This document shows positions 32,717 to 44,811 of a DNA stretch of 64,000 nucleotides, in pieces. Position numbers and translations under genes: made by a program. The stretch comes from Ophiostoma sp. CBS 140.51. Taxonomy: Eukaryota; Ascomycota; Sordariomycetes; Ophiostomatales; Ophiostomataceae. Where the stretch lies: contig JANSLP010000076.1 of assembly GCA_029298735.1 (NCBI GenBank), positions 1 through 64,000 on the forward strand. Direction: 5' to 3'. The notes under the pieces are model-generated. The model did not search any database, was not told the origin of the DNA, and saw only the letters and a list, made by a program, of their open reading frames with translations. Position 1 is the stretch's first letter. Each line of letters begins with the position of its first letter.

Positions 32717-33896
32717 TCAAAATCTCGGCTTCTTGTTTGGTGGTCCGCCCCCAAACTTGAAGCTCATGCCGCCGCCACTACTGCCCGACTCGCGGCCCCG
32801 TTTCCGCTCCATCTCCTCCTTCATGATGCGCTCGGCCTCGCTCATCTTCTTGGGCACCTCAATCTTCTTGCCGCTCGACTTTCCGCCCAGCGCATTCTTC
32901 TTCGCTGCGGCAAACACGTTCTTTGGCTGGGGCTTGCTAACCCCGCCAAACTTTAGAGAAACTGGCTTGGCTGCAACAGGCTCGGCTTGTGGTGCGTTTG
33001 CTTCTGCAGCTGATGTGATTCCGGAACCAGCCTCCTCGCCGACTTTGCTCTCCGGTCCATCTGCTGGCGGTTGTGGCGTTGAAGCTCCTGGCTCGGTCGT
33101 CGGGTTCGCTGGTGTTGCGCTGGTCGTCGATTTTGCAGGGACAAAGGAGAGCTTGACCTTTTCACCCTCCTCACGCTGCAGCATGTACTTCTTCTCCTTC
33201 CCCTCTTCGTCCTCCTCGTCGGCATCGTCGCCCGATGCGCCGTCTTTCTTGTGCTCCTTGGCCGTCTTGGCAGCACGCTCAATCTGTGCTTTGAGCAGCT
33301 TCTGCTCCCGCTCCTCGTCGCCGCGGTCCTGTGCCTCCTTTCGCCGCAGAGCCTCTTGCCGCTTCAGCGCCTCGGGCGATGTGTCGATCCACGAAATAAA
33401 GATGCCCTTCTCGTTCTCCTCGACGCGGCAGATGCCCTCGCGGCCCAGGTACTTGGCAAACTCAGTGAGCGACGTCCATTTCGTCGAGTGCATGTGGACG
33501 TGGTCGCGGCGTGCAATGAACTCTTGGTAAAAATGGTTGATCTGCACCTGCTTCTCGCCGTGGCCGGTGCGTAGGAGTTGAATAAAGTCTTTGAGGAACT
33601 GGTCCGAGTACTCGTTGATGACTTTGCGCGGATCGGAGCCCACAGCCAGCATGTTGCGCACGTGGCTCTCGCTGAGGGTGTGTTGCTTAAAGGCGTTTTC
33701 GTCGCGCAGGGCGCGCTCACAGATCTGACAATACCATCGCAACCCTGTCATGAAGTTAGTATGCGACTGGAAGAAAATAAAACAAGAAAAGAAAAGAAAC
33801 AAATCGTCGACAGGAAGGAAAGAACTTACGAGTCAGGCCTTTGGCCTTCATCTGGTTGCTTAGGTGCTTGACGGACCCCACCTCTGCTTTCGGCAT
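32717..33896 (-). CDS. KIN17: KIN17-family zinc-finger DNA/RNA-binding protein
   Basis: Two exons, 33896-33830 and 33744-32717, across an 85-bp intron; 1095 nt, 364 aa. KIN17 is a conserved nuclear protein that binds curved DNA and RNA and is found with replication, repair and spliceosome fractions. Exon 1 gives MPKAEVGSVKHLSNQMKAKG, the conserved start, and the join yields KGLTRLRWYCQICERALRDE. The C2H2-type finger uses C28, C31, H44 and H50. Next comes the winged-helix-like region with INHFYQEFIARRDHVHMHST, KWTSLTEFAKYLGREG and GIFISWIDTSPEAL, then a charged coiled coil of E/K/R and a low-complexity stretch. It ends in a basic, Gly-rich tail SFKFGGGPPNKKPRF likely to include a nuclear signal. 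The C-terminal KOW/SH3-like domain of animal KIN17 is not seen, as is usual for fungi. Confidence 0.96.
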
Positions 33897-34560
33897 TTCG
33901 GCGGCGGTGTTCGATGTGTAGTGGTGGTGGATGAAAGACGAATGATGCCAATCGCGAATGTTGAAGTTTTGTTGCAAGGCTGCTAGCAGAAGAAGGCTGT
34001 CGCTAATGATTCGTATTATGAAAGAATGCGGCGAGACTCGGAGATAAGAATACCACTAGCACTTCCAGATATGCAACAAAACGATCACCCCCAAAATCCA
34101 CATTACGGAAAGTGCCACGGTCGCAAGCAGCCTGTTCATTCGCCCCCCACTACGACCCCTGAGCTCCTGTTGGTCTCAGCGAGGGGGCGGTCTGGATTAA
34201 CCATTGCCCCGCCTACCACTCACAGCGAGCTCGTTGCAGGACACACTGGACAGGACAGGACAGGAAGGCCAAATGGGACAGGTGCTCACAACCTAAACAG
34301 CAGGAGCCCCCGAATCCGTCGCCGCCAACGAAAGGGAAAGAACGAAGGACGACCGAACGGCCAGGCACCCGCAAACCACCTTCCCTATATCGAGCATCGA
34401 GGACACGAAACATCGAGATACGTTGAGGAGTCCCTCACCTTTTCATTTTCATCACCGCATTGCCTCACACCATCCCACTTCGACTTCCCCTAGCCCCTGG
34501 TGCCAGCTCCTTCACCGTAGGCGGCTAGAAAGGGCCTCATATCGAATCCGCCTGTTCAAG
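33897..34560. promoter_or_regulatory. Divergent promoter region KIN17 / AP-1 gamma
   Basis: 664 bp between opposite start codons. A short ACAGGACAGG-type direct repeat occurs near 34,250. The part near AP-1 gamma is rich in C and T. No gene seen. Confidence 0.5.
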
Positions 34561-37323
34561 ATGGCATCCTGTGAGTGCCAGTCCGAGAAGGATATACTCC
34601 GAGGATTGTCGAAAATCTTTCTAAAATCTTTCTAAGCTAACTTTACTTTCCCCCAGTAAAACAATTCATCCGCAATGTGCGGGCGGCCAAGACCATTGCC
34701 GACGAACGCGCCGTGATCCAAAAGGAGAGCGCCGCCATCCGCGCCAGCTTCCGCGAGGAGAGCCACGACCACAACGTCCGCCGCAACAACGTCGCGAAGC
34801 TTCTCTACCTCTTCACCCTCGGTGAACGCACACATTTCGGCCAGATTGAGTGTCTCAAGCTGCTCGCCTCGCCGCGCTTTGCCGACAAGCGTCTTGGCCA
34901 CCTGGCCACCAGTTTGCTGCTCGACGAGAACCAGGAGGTGCTGACGCTCGTCACAAATTCGTTAAAGAAGTGTGTACATCTTTCCCCAGGCGTGATTTGT
35001 ATTTCAAGACGTCGGGTACTAACCTCCCAGCGACCTTTCACACTCCAACCAGTATGTCGTCGGCCTGGCGCTGTGCACGCTCGGCAACATCGCCTCCGTC
35101 GAAATGTCGCGAGACCTGTTTGCCGAAATCGAGAACCTGATATCCACCTCCAACCCGTACATCCGGAGAAAGGCCGCCCTTTGCGCCATGCGGATATGCC
35201 GCAAGGTCCCCGATCTCCAGGAGCACTTCATCGAGAAGGCCGCCCACCTGCTGTCCGACCGTAACCACGGCGTGTTACTCTGTGGCCTGACGCTGGTTAC
35301 TAGCCTGTGCGAGGCCGACGAGGAGGACGAGGATGCCGAGGCTGGCGACGAGGGCATCATCGAGAAGTTCCGCCAGTTTGTGCCCGCTCTCGTGCGTACG
35401 CTCAAGGGCCTGGCCTCCTCTGGCTATGCACCCGAGCACGACGTTACCGGCATCACGGATCCCTTCCTGCAGGTCAAGGTGCTGCACCTTTTGCGTGTCC
35501 TCGCCCGCGGCGATGCCCAAACGACGGAGCAGATCAACGATATCCTTGCCCAGGTCGCCACGAACACTGACTCGTCGAAGAATGTTGGCAACTCCATCCT
35601 GTACGAGGCTGTGCGGACGATCCTGGATATCGAGGCCGACTCGGGTCTGCGTGTCCTCGGTGTCAACATCCTGGGCAAGTTCCTCGCCAACCGCGACAAC
35701 AACATCCGCTATGTGGCCCTCAACACGCTCATCAAGGTCGTCGCCATTGAGCCCAACGCCGTGCAGCGCCATCGTAATACGATTCTCGACTGCCTGCGTG
35801 ATCCCGATATCAGCATCCGGCGGCGTGCCCTGGACCTCAGCTTCACCCTGATCAACGAGGGCAACGTGCGCGTGCTCATCCGCGAGCTGCTCGCCTTCCT
35901 CGAGGTTGCCGACAACGAGTTCAAGCCGACGATGACGAGCCAGATTGGCATTGCCGCCGACAAGTTCGCGCCCAACAAGCGCTGGCACGTGGACACCATG
36001 CTGCGCGTGCTGTCTCTGGCCGGCAACTACGTCAAGGAGCCCATCATGTCGTCGTTTATCCGCCTCGTTGCCACCACGCCCGAGCTGCAGACCTACTCCG
36101 TCCAGAAGCTGTACGCCAACCTCAAGAAAGACATTACGCAAGAAAGCTTGACGCAGGCGGCCGCTTGGTCCATTGGCGAGTACGGTGACGCGCTGCTGCG
36201 CGGCGGCCAGTATGAGGAGGAAGAGCTGGTACAGGTTGTCAAGGAAGAGGATATTGTCGACCTGTTCTCGACCATCTTCAACAGCAGCTACGCCACGCAG
36301 GTGACGACCGAGTACCTGCTGACGGCGCTGATCAAACTGTCGACGCGGCTGTCGGACCCGGCGCAGATTGAGCGCGTGCGCCGCATGCTGCTGGCCAACC
36401 AGACCAACCTGGACGTTGAGGTGCAGCAGCGCGCCGTCGAGTACGGCAACCTGTTTGGCCATGACGACATCCGCCGTGGTGTCCTGGAGAAGATGCCGCC
36501 ACCGCAGATCAAGGAGTCGTCCCGTGTTCTGGGTGAGGCTGCCGTTACCAAGAAGTCGAACAAGGCCGCCAACCGCAAGTCCAAGATTGTCAAGCCGACG
36601 GAGCAGGATCTCCTGCTGGATCTGATGGGCGACAGCGCCCCGGCCGTGGCGTCGCCGACCAACGGCGCACAGCACAACAACGCCGATCTGCTGGCCGACA
36701 TTCTGAGCGGTGGCAGTGGTCTCTCGGGCTCACCCGCTCCCACCTCTACTCCTCCTGCACCGGCACAAAACAACGTCTCCGCCATTATGGATCTGTTCGG
36801 CTCCTCGGCGCCTGCTGCTGCTACACCACCCCCGGCAGCCGCAGCGCCCAGCGGCCTACCCGTCGATCTCTTCTCGTCCTCCGCCTCCCCTCCCGTCCAG
36901 CAACAGCAGCAGGCTGCCCCGCCTGCAGCGCCGGCTGGCCACCCTGTGTATAGCGGCAACGGCCTCGAGGTTACCATTGCCACGCAACGAAACGCCGAGG
37001 GTGCTGTCCAGGCGACGGCGCGGTTCCGTAATGTCGGCGGTGCGCCCGTGTCGGCTGTGGGCCTGCAGGCCGCCGTGCCCAAGTCCCAGAAGCTTCAGTT
37101 GCTGGCCATCTCGTCGGCCGATCTGGCTGCTGGTCAGGAGGCAACCCAACTCATGCGGGTTGTTGGCGTGAAAGGAGTAAGTCTTTTCCCCTTTTCTACC
37201 TCTTTTAATCTTAAGTACATCTACTAACACATCCAGCCTCTTCGTCTGCGGCTACGTATCGGATTCACGCATTCCTCGTCTGGCCAAGTCGTGGAGCAGG
37301 TCAACTGGACCGAGCCTTCATGA
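34561..37323 (+). CDS. APL4: AP-1 adaptor complex gamma subunit (gamma-adaptin)
   Basis: Four exons: 34561-34570, 34657-34969, 35031-37176 and 37237-37323; 2556 nt, 851 aa. Gamma-adaptin is a large subunit of AP-1, which links cargo and clathrin on trans-Golgi and endosomal membranes. The 10-nt first coding exon ATGGCATCCT joins to give MASLKQFIRNVRAAKTIADE, the conserved start. The helical-solenoid trunk covers ~10-590 (RRNNVAKLLYLFTLGE, NDLSHSNQYVVGLALCTLGN, NPYIRRKAALCAMRI). A hinge of ~590-735 is rich in S, P, A and Q, with a clathrin-box-like LLLDLMGD near 634 and DLFG/DLFS motifs. The gamma-ear occupies ~735-851 (GNGLEVTIATQRN; LQAAVPKSQKLQL) and finishes in exon 4 with EQVNWTEPS. The second-intron donor is GTGTGT, a weaker site. 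With clathrin light chain at 62,735 the window holds two clathrin-coat parts, not clustered. Confidence 0.96.
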
Positions 37324-37880
37324 TCGGTCTTTTGACTTGCTAGGTGTACGAACGTAATTTTGGTTTCATTAATTTCTTCATTTACTCGTCTTTCTGGTGT
37401 TTTTTGAGCAGCGTTTCTGAGAGGAGGAAAGAGCAGGGATGTGTGTGGGCATTGAATACACAAAGTCGTAGTAGTCTTTGTTTTTTTGTTTTTTTATTGA
37501 AAACGTATATACAGTAACTAAAAAGCTGGGACGGTTTGTGAGGCAGCATAGACAAAAACAACGAAAAACCCACTTCGATGACTTAAAGAGGCATTCACTT
37601 TATTCAAGAGCGTCACAAATAATACATCTTTTCAAGTTACAGCAAGGCAGCAAACAATGCGCAATTAAAGGTATCGTGTTTTATGGTATTCATATTAAAT
37701 AAACTAGTCAGCCGTCGCAATAAACTAAGAGAATCAAACCAAAGGCCCAATCACACCCAATTCACTACTGTAAACAAAACGCCCAGAAAGATTTATCCCG
37801 AGAAAATAATAAGGAAGCCGGAAAGAAAAGGAAAAGAAGAAGAAAAGAACTTAAAATACATCATGTTCACTGCTCAGTCT
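37324..37880. other. Convergent 3' region AP-1 gamma / DUF3455 protein
   Basis: 557 bp between facing stop codons, A/T-rich, with T runs near 37,480. No gene seen. Confidence 0.6.
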
Positions 37881-38762
37881 TCAGCTGCTCTCGTAGAACC
37901 AGTACTGTGCCGCATACTGGACCGTGAAGGCAGCAGGCTGGCCAGCACACGTCGCCGGAGGGCTGCCACCAACCGTCTGCAGGCGGTACACCTCCTGCAG
38001 GCCGCCTGTCGCGCCGGCACCGGTCTTGGCCAACAGCTTCAGCCATGCCACGGCCGCCTCGCCCTGCTGGCCGCGGTTGTCCGAGTCAGAGCCAACAACA
38101 GTGTTACTCGGCGCGCTCTGGGTGTTGTTCTTGGCGCAGGGGATCTGGCCGATCTGGCCCGAGGGGGTGTCGAGGTTGAAGAAGGCGGTGGTGGCGGTCT
38201 CAAAGAAGTGGTGACCGGACACGGCCAGGTTGGTCGGGTAGAGGCGGGTAGCAAAAGCGGTAATCTCATTGTCGGTCAGGTTAAAGGGCAGAACGACGCG
38301 GGGGAGGATATCCAAAACGTCCGGGTAGGCGGCAGCGATGCAGCTGGCGTTGAAGAGAGTAGCGAGAGCACCAACGGCGACGGGGACGGCGGTGGCGTTT
38401 GTGGTGTCACAGGTGTAGTTCTGGGTGCCGCGGCCAATGGCGACGTGCTTGAGGACGAGGCCTGCCGAGGGTGGAGGAAGAGCAGGTGTGGCGGCTTTAT
38501 TGTCAGTACCAGGAAATCAAAATCAGAATCATGGAGAGGGATGCTTACAGTTTGCTGGGAAGACGGCCTTGGAGAGATCGCAGACGGGTGCAGCGGCAGA
38601 CTGGCGTGTCTGCTGGACCTTCTCGGCGAGCAGGTTGAAGTAGCTGGAGACGGTGTCGAGGGCGCCCGGCATGGCGTTCTCGGTCGTCAGTTCAGGGTAG
38701 GTCGGCGAGGCCATGACAGCAACGGCGGCCACAGAGGCCAGCAGCAATGATGAGGCGTGCAT
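37881..38762 (-). CDS. Secreted DUF3455-family protein
   Basis: Two exons, 38762-38549 and 38494-37881, over a 54-bp intron; 828 nt, 275 aa. The N-terminus MHASSLLLASVAAVAVMAS is a clear signal peptide, with cleavage likely near residue 18-20. The mature part matches the DUF3455 (PF11937) pattern as I know it: PPPSAGLVLKHVAIGRGTQN, an early Cys in YTCDT, then ILPRVVLPFNLTD, VSGHHFFETATTAFF and a C-terminal WLKLLAKTGAGATGGLQEVY with TCAGQPAAFTVQYAAQYWF. Several Asn-X-Ser/Thr sites are present. The acceptor is AAAG, just downstream of TACTGAC, which is a good branch site. DUF3455 proteins are common secreted proteins of filamentous fungi with no established activity. A TATA-like site ~90 bp upstream suggests regulated expression. 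Confidence 0.88.
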
Positions 38763-38850
38763 TTTGTGTGTGTGTGAAGTTGTGTGGTTGAAGGAGTGGG
38801 AGAAGAGGAGGCGGCAATTTTAGTCGAGAGACAATATGAGGGACTCTTGA

Positions 38851-38858
38851 CTATATAA
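38851..38858 (-). promoter_or_regulatory. TATA-like box of the DUF3455 gene
   Basis: On the minus strand the sequence reads TTATATAG, about 90 bp upstream of the start codon at 38762. The position is right for a TATA element with a short leader. Most housekeeping genes in this window lack such an element, so it hints at inducible expression. Confidence 0.5.
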
Positions 38859-39275
38859 GGAGTGAGGAGAGAGGTTGTAGAAGGGAATATGGAAGCGTGG
38901 ATATAGGAGAGGCTGGATAATAAACAAAAATAAACAAGAAAGGCGGTATTAATATATTTTGTTCGGGAGGAGCCAGTCCAACAATGAAATAAAAAAGGGT
39001 AAAAAGAAGACCCAGAAAAGGAAGATAGAGAAATAGAAAAGACACTGAGAACCGAAAAGGACGAAAAGGAAAAAGAAACAGTTCACAAGTTTGTTGAGAA
39101 TGATTTTTTTTCTGTGAAACAATTTGAAGATCTGGACATGGGCGAACAGATGTCTATTATACGAGGCTGGGACAACAACTCGTTGCAATACCCGCCGACA
39201 GTGTCTTGGTACAGAATCAAAAGAACAAAGAAAGACTCTAAATTAAGGTCAGACCCATGTCAACTCTGAGCAATG

Positions 39276-39299
39276 CCCCCCCCCCCCCTCCCCCCCTCC
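39276..39299. repeat. C-rich homopolymer tract
   Basis: Thirteen C, a T, seven C, a T and two C in a row on the + strand. Exact length is liable to sequencing error. Confidence 0.85.
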
Positions 39300-41213
39300 A
39301 AGCCAAGTCCGATCTCCTGGCGGCTCGCCAGCAGAAATAGAGGAATAGAGAGGTGTTTAGACGCGGCCAAATCGGCAGCCAACTGGGGCCAGCCAGGCAA
39401 AAGGCGTCTAAAGTGGAGGTACTCCATCTAGGTGGTAAACACACAGAATACGACGTACATAGAGAGCAGAGAGAGACAAGAGACATAGAGAAGCAGAAGT
39501 AGACATAGGAAGTACCTCGCCTTGGCCTACTCCCAGATTAGAAGCAGACGGACCAGGGTCGACCGTGGAAGTGAGGAAGAGGAGCCTAAGAGTGGGTGAA
39601 GGCTGGGAAAACAACCAGAGAGGACGACACATGGGAGAGGTAGCAAGAGGCAGAAGAAAAAGAAAGGCGGCTGCAAATCGAAGGTCAAATTGAGGGACTA
39701 GGCCGCCAGCAAATAGCAATGCAGAGAAGGAAGGCCGGGGTTTGGTTGGACGCGCCTGTCGATCGGCCGGGAAGGCGCTACAGGGGTGACAGGCACGGCA
39801 AGCGCTAGTTAGCTCCTTCCTTTGGGTACTGTGTGTATGGGAACAAAGTACCACCAAGGCGTCTACACTCGAAATAGAAACATTGAGAGCATAAGAGAGT
39901 AGATATTGTATGGTATTCTCTTATACAATAATCAATGTAGACGAAAGGCCTCACAATCGAGGCTGGGGCATCGCAACAACCTTTTGAATTACTTGAAAGC
40001 GAACAAAAGACGTCTAGATACTGTAGGAACTTAAAAGTAGACTTATGGACCACAGACATAGCGAGATGGCCATTTTGTATACTTTACTTCCTGTAAATGT
40101 GTACTCCGTGTACTGTGTCTCTTTTGTCCCGATGCTGTCCTCCGTACACAGCAGCTTCTCAAACGACGACAGTCGAGAGAAGCGGTTGGTAGGACGCCAC
40201 AGACCGCCACATCATAAAGTAGGAAGGAGCGTCTCACGGATAGATTACATTTCTAATCCGCGGAAGGACCCTTTTTTGGGAGGGAAGTTACGAAATATGC
40301 TACAAATGGAAGGAACGAAGAACGGCAAGGGAAGATCGATAGGAAACAAAGTGCGGCCGTGCATTCACTATGGGAGTCGCCGCACTGGCCGCTATTGTAT
40401 CGTTTTGCCCCAGACGGTCTTTTGCCTTAAACAAACTCGATTTTTGCCATATTTCAGGGCTGATTGCGCACAAATTTTCTGTCCTTGCTTTTTCCCGCCC
40501 GCTGGTTGTACGGAACGACGTGGTCGTGCCTTCCCTCTTTGTTTGCCTTTTCGCCTGTCGTCTGCCGTCCGAAAATAAATCAGACTTTAGCGCCGGCGGC
40601 TATGGGTAGGAACAAGGGATTGAAGGGACCTCCCCGCTGCGAAAGTGAACAAATAAGTGGGTCTTTCCTGCTGTGAGACGCTGGCTCGAGCTGGCTAAAG
40701 CACCCTGGGCGCTTCGAATTCTCGTTGTCTCTTGGCTGCCTGGCTTCTCTTGTATGATTTTCTGCTATTTGCACATCTCTCACGCTGTGATTAACGCTAC
40801 GACACGTGCGGCCACCCCACAATCCAGTGCTGTAAAAATAGCACTGTCGCTCGCTTCCAATTGAGGAAATATCATGGAATGTCTAACTTCGAGTTCTAAA
40901 CTTTCAACCTCACTTTCAAGACACTTCTCACCCTAAGTCCCAGCGAGCCGCCCACGTTTAGATAGGCCTTGGGGTTCACCACGGTAAGTTTGCTAGACGA
41001 TGTCCGACTTTTGGTGTGGCATGTCCTTGGACCTCTTGTAAGTTCAATGAAGGATTGATTGGCTGTCGTTGTCCTATTTTGTAAATGGATTTGTTTCTCA
41101 CCGCGGGCATCGACGTTGTATTGTTTGTCGAGAGACGTAATGCTAGCGAGGTAGCATTTTACTTATATAGAGGATTGTAGATGTGTTTATTGTCAATCTC
41201 ATAGTAGATAATG

Positions 41214-41240
41214 TTTTTTTTTTTAAAAAATTTTTTTTTT
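41214..41240. repeat. T11-A6-T10 homopolymer block
   Basis: Direct reading of T11, A6, T10 in AT-rich intergenic sequence. Bent or nucleosome-free DNA is plausible; the length is uncertain because of homopolymer error. Confidence 0.8.
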
Positions 41241-42453
41241 ATAATGGCAGCTGTATCAAAATCAGAATTCAAGAACTATGAGAAGGAATGAAAAATATCA
41301 AATAAAATACATTTAAAGATTAATAAACAAGACTTATAAGATCACAGATAAAAAGAGCCATGTTTGAACGTATAGAATTCGTTCACCTGGGTCACTCGCC
41401 CCAGCCTTCCTATAGGAGCTATCTGTGGTGTAAATGTGAAGGATAAAATGACCACCAATATGACAAGGAATCTGTCATACCAAGCACGACCTAAGCGCTC
41501 GGGGAATGTCTGGCATCGGGGAACGCCATATTACGCAAGATGAAGTGTAGCCAAGTCAGCTCGGAGATGTTTGTTTCTTGACATGAAGGAGTCGAATTCT
41601 GTGCTGTCAGTTCTTATCACACTTTTTGTTACAATTTTTGTACTCAATGGCTGGGGAAAGCCCGTCCCGGCCCCTTGGATTTTACCAAGAACTGCCAGTC
41701 GTTTCCTTAACTCTCCAACATGTCTGTTGGTTTGGCTGCCAAGCCATTTTGAGGCAGATATTATTTATTCTAACCGCCACCCCGGGTCGGGGTGCCGTAA
41801 CCAACAGTCAAAGACAAATATTAGAAGGAAAAATAGGAAGATTTCCATACTGATGAAGCGCCCGCCGAGGCTTGCATTTTGGCCTGCGTCCTCATGGATG
41901 TCGGAGTGGACCGCTTTGACCTGCATAGGGGAGGTGGCCGGCCCAGTAGGCCGGCGGCAGAGAAGAATAGTCACGAGTGGATAAGAGAAGGATAGAAGTA
42001 AAAGAGAGATAATTAAATTAAATGGGTTGAAATTCCCAGAGTGCCAAAGATAGTGGACGCCACAGTTCCATACAGTTACTCCTACACATCCTTTTGTCTT
42101 TTGTCTAGCATGCAAATATACGTCGACACCACCCACACTCGTGGCGCTGTCCTCTTCTTGCCTTACCCATCTGTTTCCAAAAATACACACTCGGCTCCTG
42201 AGTGGTCTGCTATCGTGATTATGGCTGCCCACCCCGGTTGGGCCTCTCAAAAGGAAGGAGGAGAGGATGGGGGAACCAGAGGGAATGGCAAGGAGAATAA
42301 AAAAAAAGTAAAGAAGAGGACCAAATTAAGAGAAAATAAGGATAAAACAACCAATAAGAGGGCTACCCAAATAGAAAACCAGTAACACCAAATGCTCCTT
42401 TTACGTCCAGAAATAACCGTTCAGTCCATTAAAATGAGGCGCCATCTGTCCTC

Positions 42454-44811
42454 TTAGTGACTAAAGCCTTCCTCCTGCCAGTCACCATGTGAGCTGGCAC
42501 TGCCGTCACCTGCTGCTCCTGCTGGTGCTGCCGCTGCGACACCACCACCACCTGCAGCTGCCGCCATGGCCGCATCGTGACCAAAGTTGCTCGCGTGCCG
42601 TGCTCCGTCCATGCCGCTCATCCAGTACAGTGACAGGAAGACAACAAGGTGCAGTGCCACACAGTACGCCGCAAACAGGTTGCGGCTCATGCGGCTGGAT
42701 AACACCATCCGTGTAATCGAGTAAACCACCCGCTCAGGGAATGACAGCCGGCGGTATGCCCGTGCTGACTCGCGGCCGCGGAACGCCTGGAATGGCGACA
42801 GATTGCTCTCGTAGGCCTTGCGGTACCGGTCAAATGAACCGTCGGAACCGTTACCGCCGCCAATGGACACGGTCGAGGGATTCGGGTTGTTGGCGTAGGC
42901 CGAGGCGGACGACGAGCTGCCGGTGGCCCCGCGGTTGTAGCTCGACACGTAGCGTGTCTTCTCGTACAGGTTGAGGTTGTCTCTCTGGAGTGCCGCCACC
43001 TCCTGGCGCAACTGCGATACGACCCGGCGCTCGTCGGCGAGCTCCTGCTCCAGTTGCGTGATGCGTGTCTTGAAACGGTCGCGCTGTGCGGTAATCATGG
43101 GCAGAATGCCCGATCCACCGCCCATCGGCTCACCACCGTTACCACCACCAGAGCCGTGCGGGTTAAAGCCGCTGATGATCGACGATGTCGGCGAGGTAGA
43201 GCGGCCTCCGGAACGGCGTCCTCCAATCGTCGGTGCGTAGCGGCTGACATAGGTGCCAGCAACAGAAGCACCCGAGGGGAAGGCGTTTGGTGCCTCGGCC
43301 TCGACCGTAGCCAGGTCATTCTCGAGCTTCTCCGTCAGCTTCTGCAGCCGCTCAACGTCGGCGTTCCGCTGTGACAGGTCCTCTTCGAGCTTAGTGAGGC
43401 GTGACTGTAGGTCCTGGTGCGACACGCGTAGAATGGTGGCCTCTTCGGTGAGCTTCTTGTTGCGCGCCAGAAGCAGCTGCTCCAGCGTGTCACCGTTGCC
43501 CTTGGCGCGCCCGCCAATCGCGTCGCTGCTGCCAAAGTTTGTGTCGTCGTCGTCGCCCGTAGAGAACTCAATGCTCTTGAGCACCTCAAGCTCCTGCTTG
43601 ACGTCTTCGTAGTCGCTCCACTTCTGCACCTTGGTCTTGAGTGTGTCACGCTCCTCGCGCAGGAGACCGACCTCGCGCTCGAGGCCGCGTAGTCTTGTGT
43701 CCAGATCGCGTTTGAAGCCCTCTTTCTCTACCCGGCTGGCGTCTAGCTTGCGCACTAGAGACGCGTTCTGCGAGAGCACCTGCAGGTACGCCGGGTCGTC
43801 CTCGACGGACTTGGACTGGTCGGGCACCGCGGACTTGGTCTGTGCGAGTTCGGTCAGGAGCTGTTCGTTGCGGGCCTCGACGTCCGCCAGCCGTGCCGAC
43901 GTGCGCTCGAGGTCCGAGTTGACCATCTCTAGCTCTGCACTCGTCACGTAGGGGCGCTGGCCCTCCTCGCCGGCCTCCTCGGCGTGACCCAGGCGCTGGT
44001 TGACCTCGTAGCTGGCCTTGATCTCGCTGAGCAGACGGTCCTGGTTCTCAATCTTTTCTTCAAAGGCCTTCTCCTTGGCCTCCCAATTCTCCTTCTTCTC
44101 TTCTAGGACGGCCGTCCACGACTGTTCGACGTCCTTGACCTTGCTCTCCAGGTTCTCCTCGAGCTGCTTGCGCGCCGTAAGCTCCGTCTGCAGCTTCGAC
44201 TCGGTCTCGTCGAGCTGCGACGTCAGCTTCGTCACGGTCTTTTGCAGGTGGCCATTCTCCTCCGTGAGCTTGGGCAGCGTGTCCTCGGCGACGAGCATAG
44301 AGTCGACAGAGGCCTCGAGCAGCGGGTACGGGTCGGGCGCTTCAGACAAAGCATTATACGTCTGAATAAAGGCGGAGTTTACCGATTTCGAGTGGTTTGA
44401 AATAAGGTCAATGAACGTCTGGTAAGCTTTGAGCAGGCCCTTGATCTCGGAAAGTTTCGTAGAGTCGTCCATCTTGCGAAAGTCCTTGGTCTTCTGGGCC
44501 AGGTCTTTGCGCTGCACAGTCGAGTCGCGCTGGTACGCCACGATTTCGGATGCGGTATTGTCGAGGGTCGAGACGAGGTTCGTCATGTCGATATCTGCCC
44601 AAGCACGATGCGATGTTAGTATTCATCCTTAATGCACTGTCCATAACTCCTACATCTCTTCTCAAGCTTCCCAGGGAGAAGACGTACTCCGCCACGCCGA
44701 GATAGCGCTCTGGAACTTGTTGCCGGCCTCAGACCCCGTCGTCGCACCGTGGGATCCGGCTCCATCGCCGCCCGGCACAGGCGAACTCGCAACGGCTGCT
44801 GCGTCGGCCAT
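42454..44811 (-). CDS. COY1: Golgi CASP/COY1-family tail-anchored coiled-coil protein
   Basis: Two exons, 44811-44688 and 44594-42454, over a 93-bp intron with donor GTACGT; 2265 nt, 754 aa. CASP/COY1 proteins are Golgi golgins held by a C-terminal membrane segment and involved in retrograde tethering. The join gives SAISAWRNIDMTNL, the expected family start, followed by TASEIVAYQRDSTVQRKDLA and IKGLLKAYQTFIDLIS. Residues ~100-480 are a long coiled coil of E, L, K, Q and R. A Gly/Ser-rich linker follows, then the CASP C-terminal domain (AQRDRFKTRITQLEQELADE, YEKTRYVSSY, SNLSPFQAFRGRESARAYRR) and a single membrane segment at about 680-702 (NLFAAYCVALHLVVFLSLYW). The ~50-residue tail after it is Gly/Ala-rich and luminal. 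Shares a 989-bp divergent region with VPS3, another traffic gene. Confidence 0.95.

Larger units (their letters stand above)
38763..42453. other. Second gene-poor stretch (3.7 kb)
   Basis: No supportable gene between the DUF3455 gene and COY1. Open frames, the longest being 40045-40578 (+), show no family pattern and no plausible exon chain. It contains a C-rich homopolymer (39276-39299) and a T11-A6-T10 block (41214-41240). AT content is visibly higher around 41,100-41,350. The left end holds the promoter of the DUF3455 gene. Confidence 0.55.

Noticed and set aside
35275..36675. 466-codon frame antisense to AP-1 gamma
   Set aside because: Mirror of the strongly biased codon use of the real gene on the other strand.
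40045..40578. Plus-strand open frame of 177 codons in the second gene-poor stretch
   Set aside because: No signal peptide, domain or codon bias like the real genes; probably spurious.
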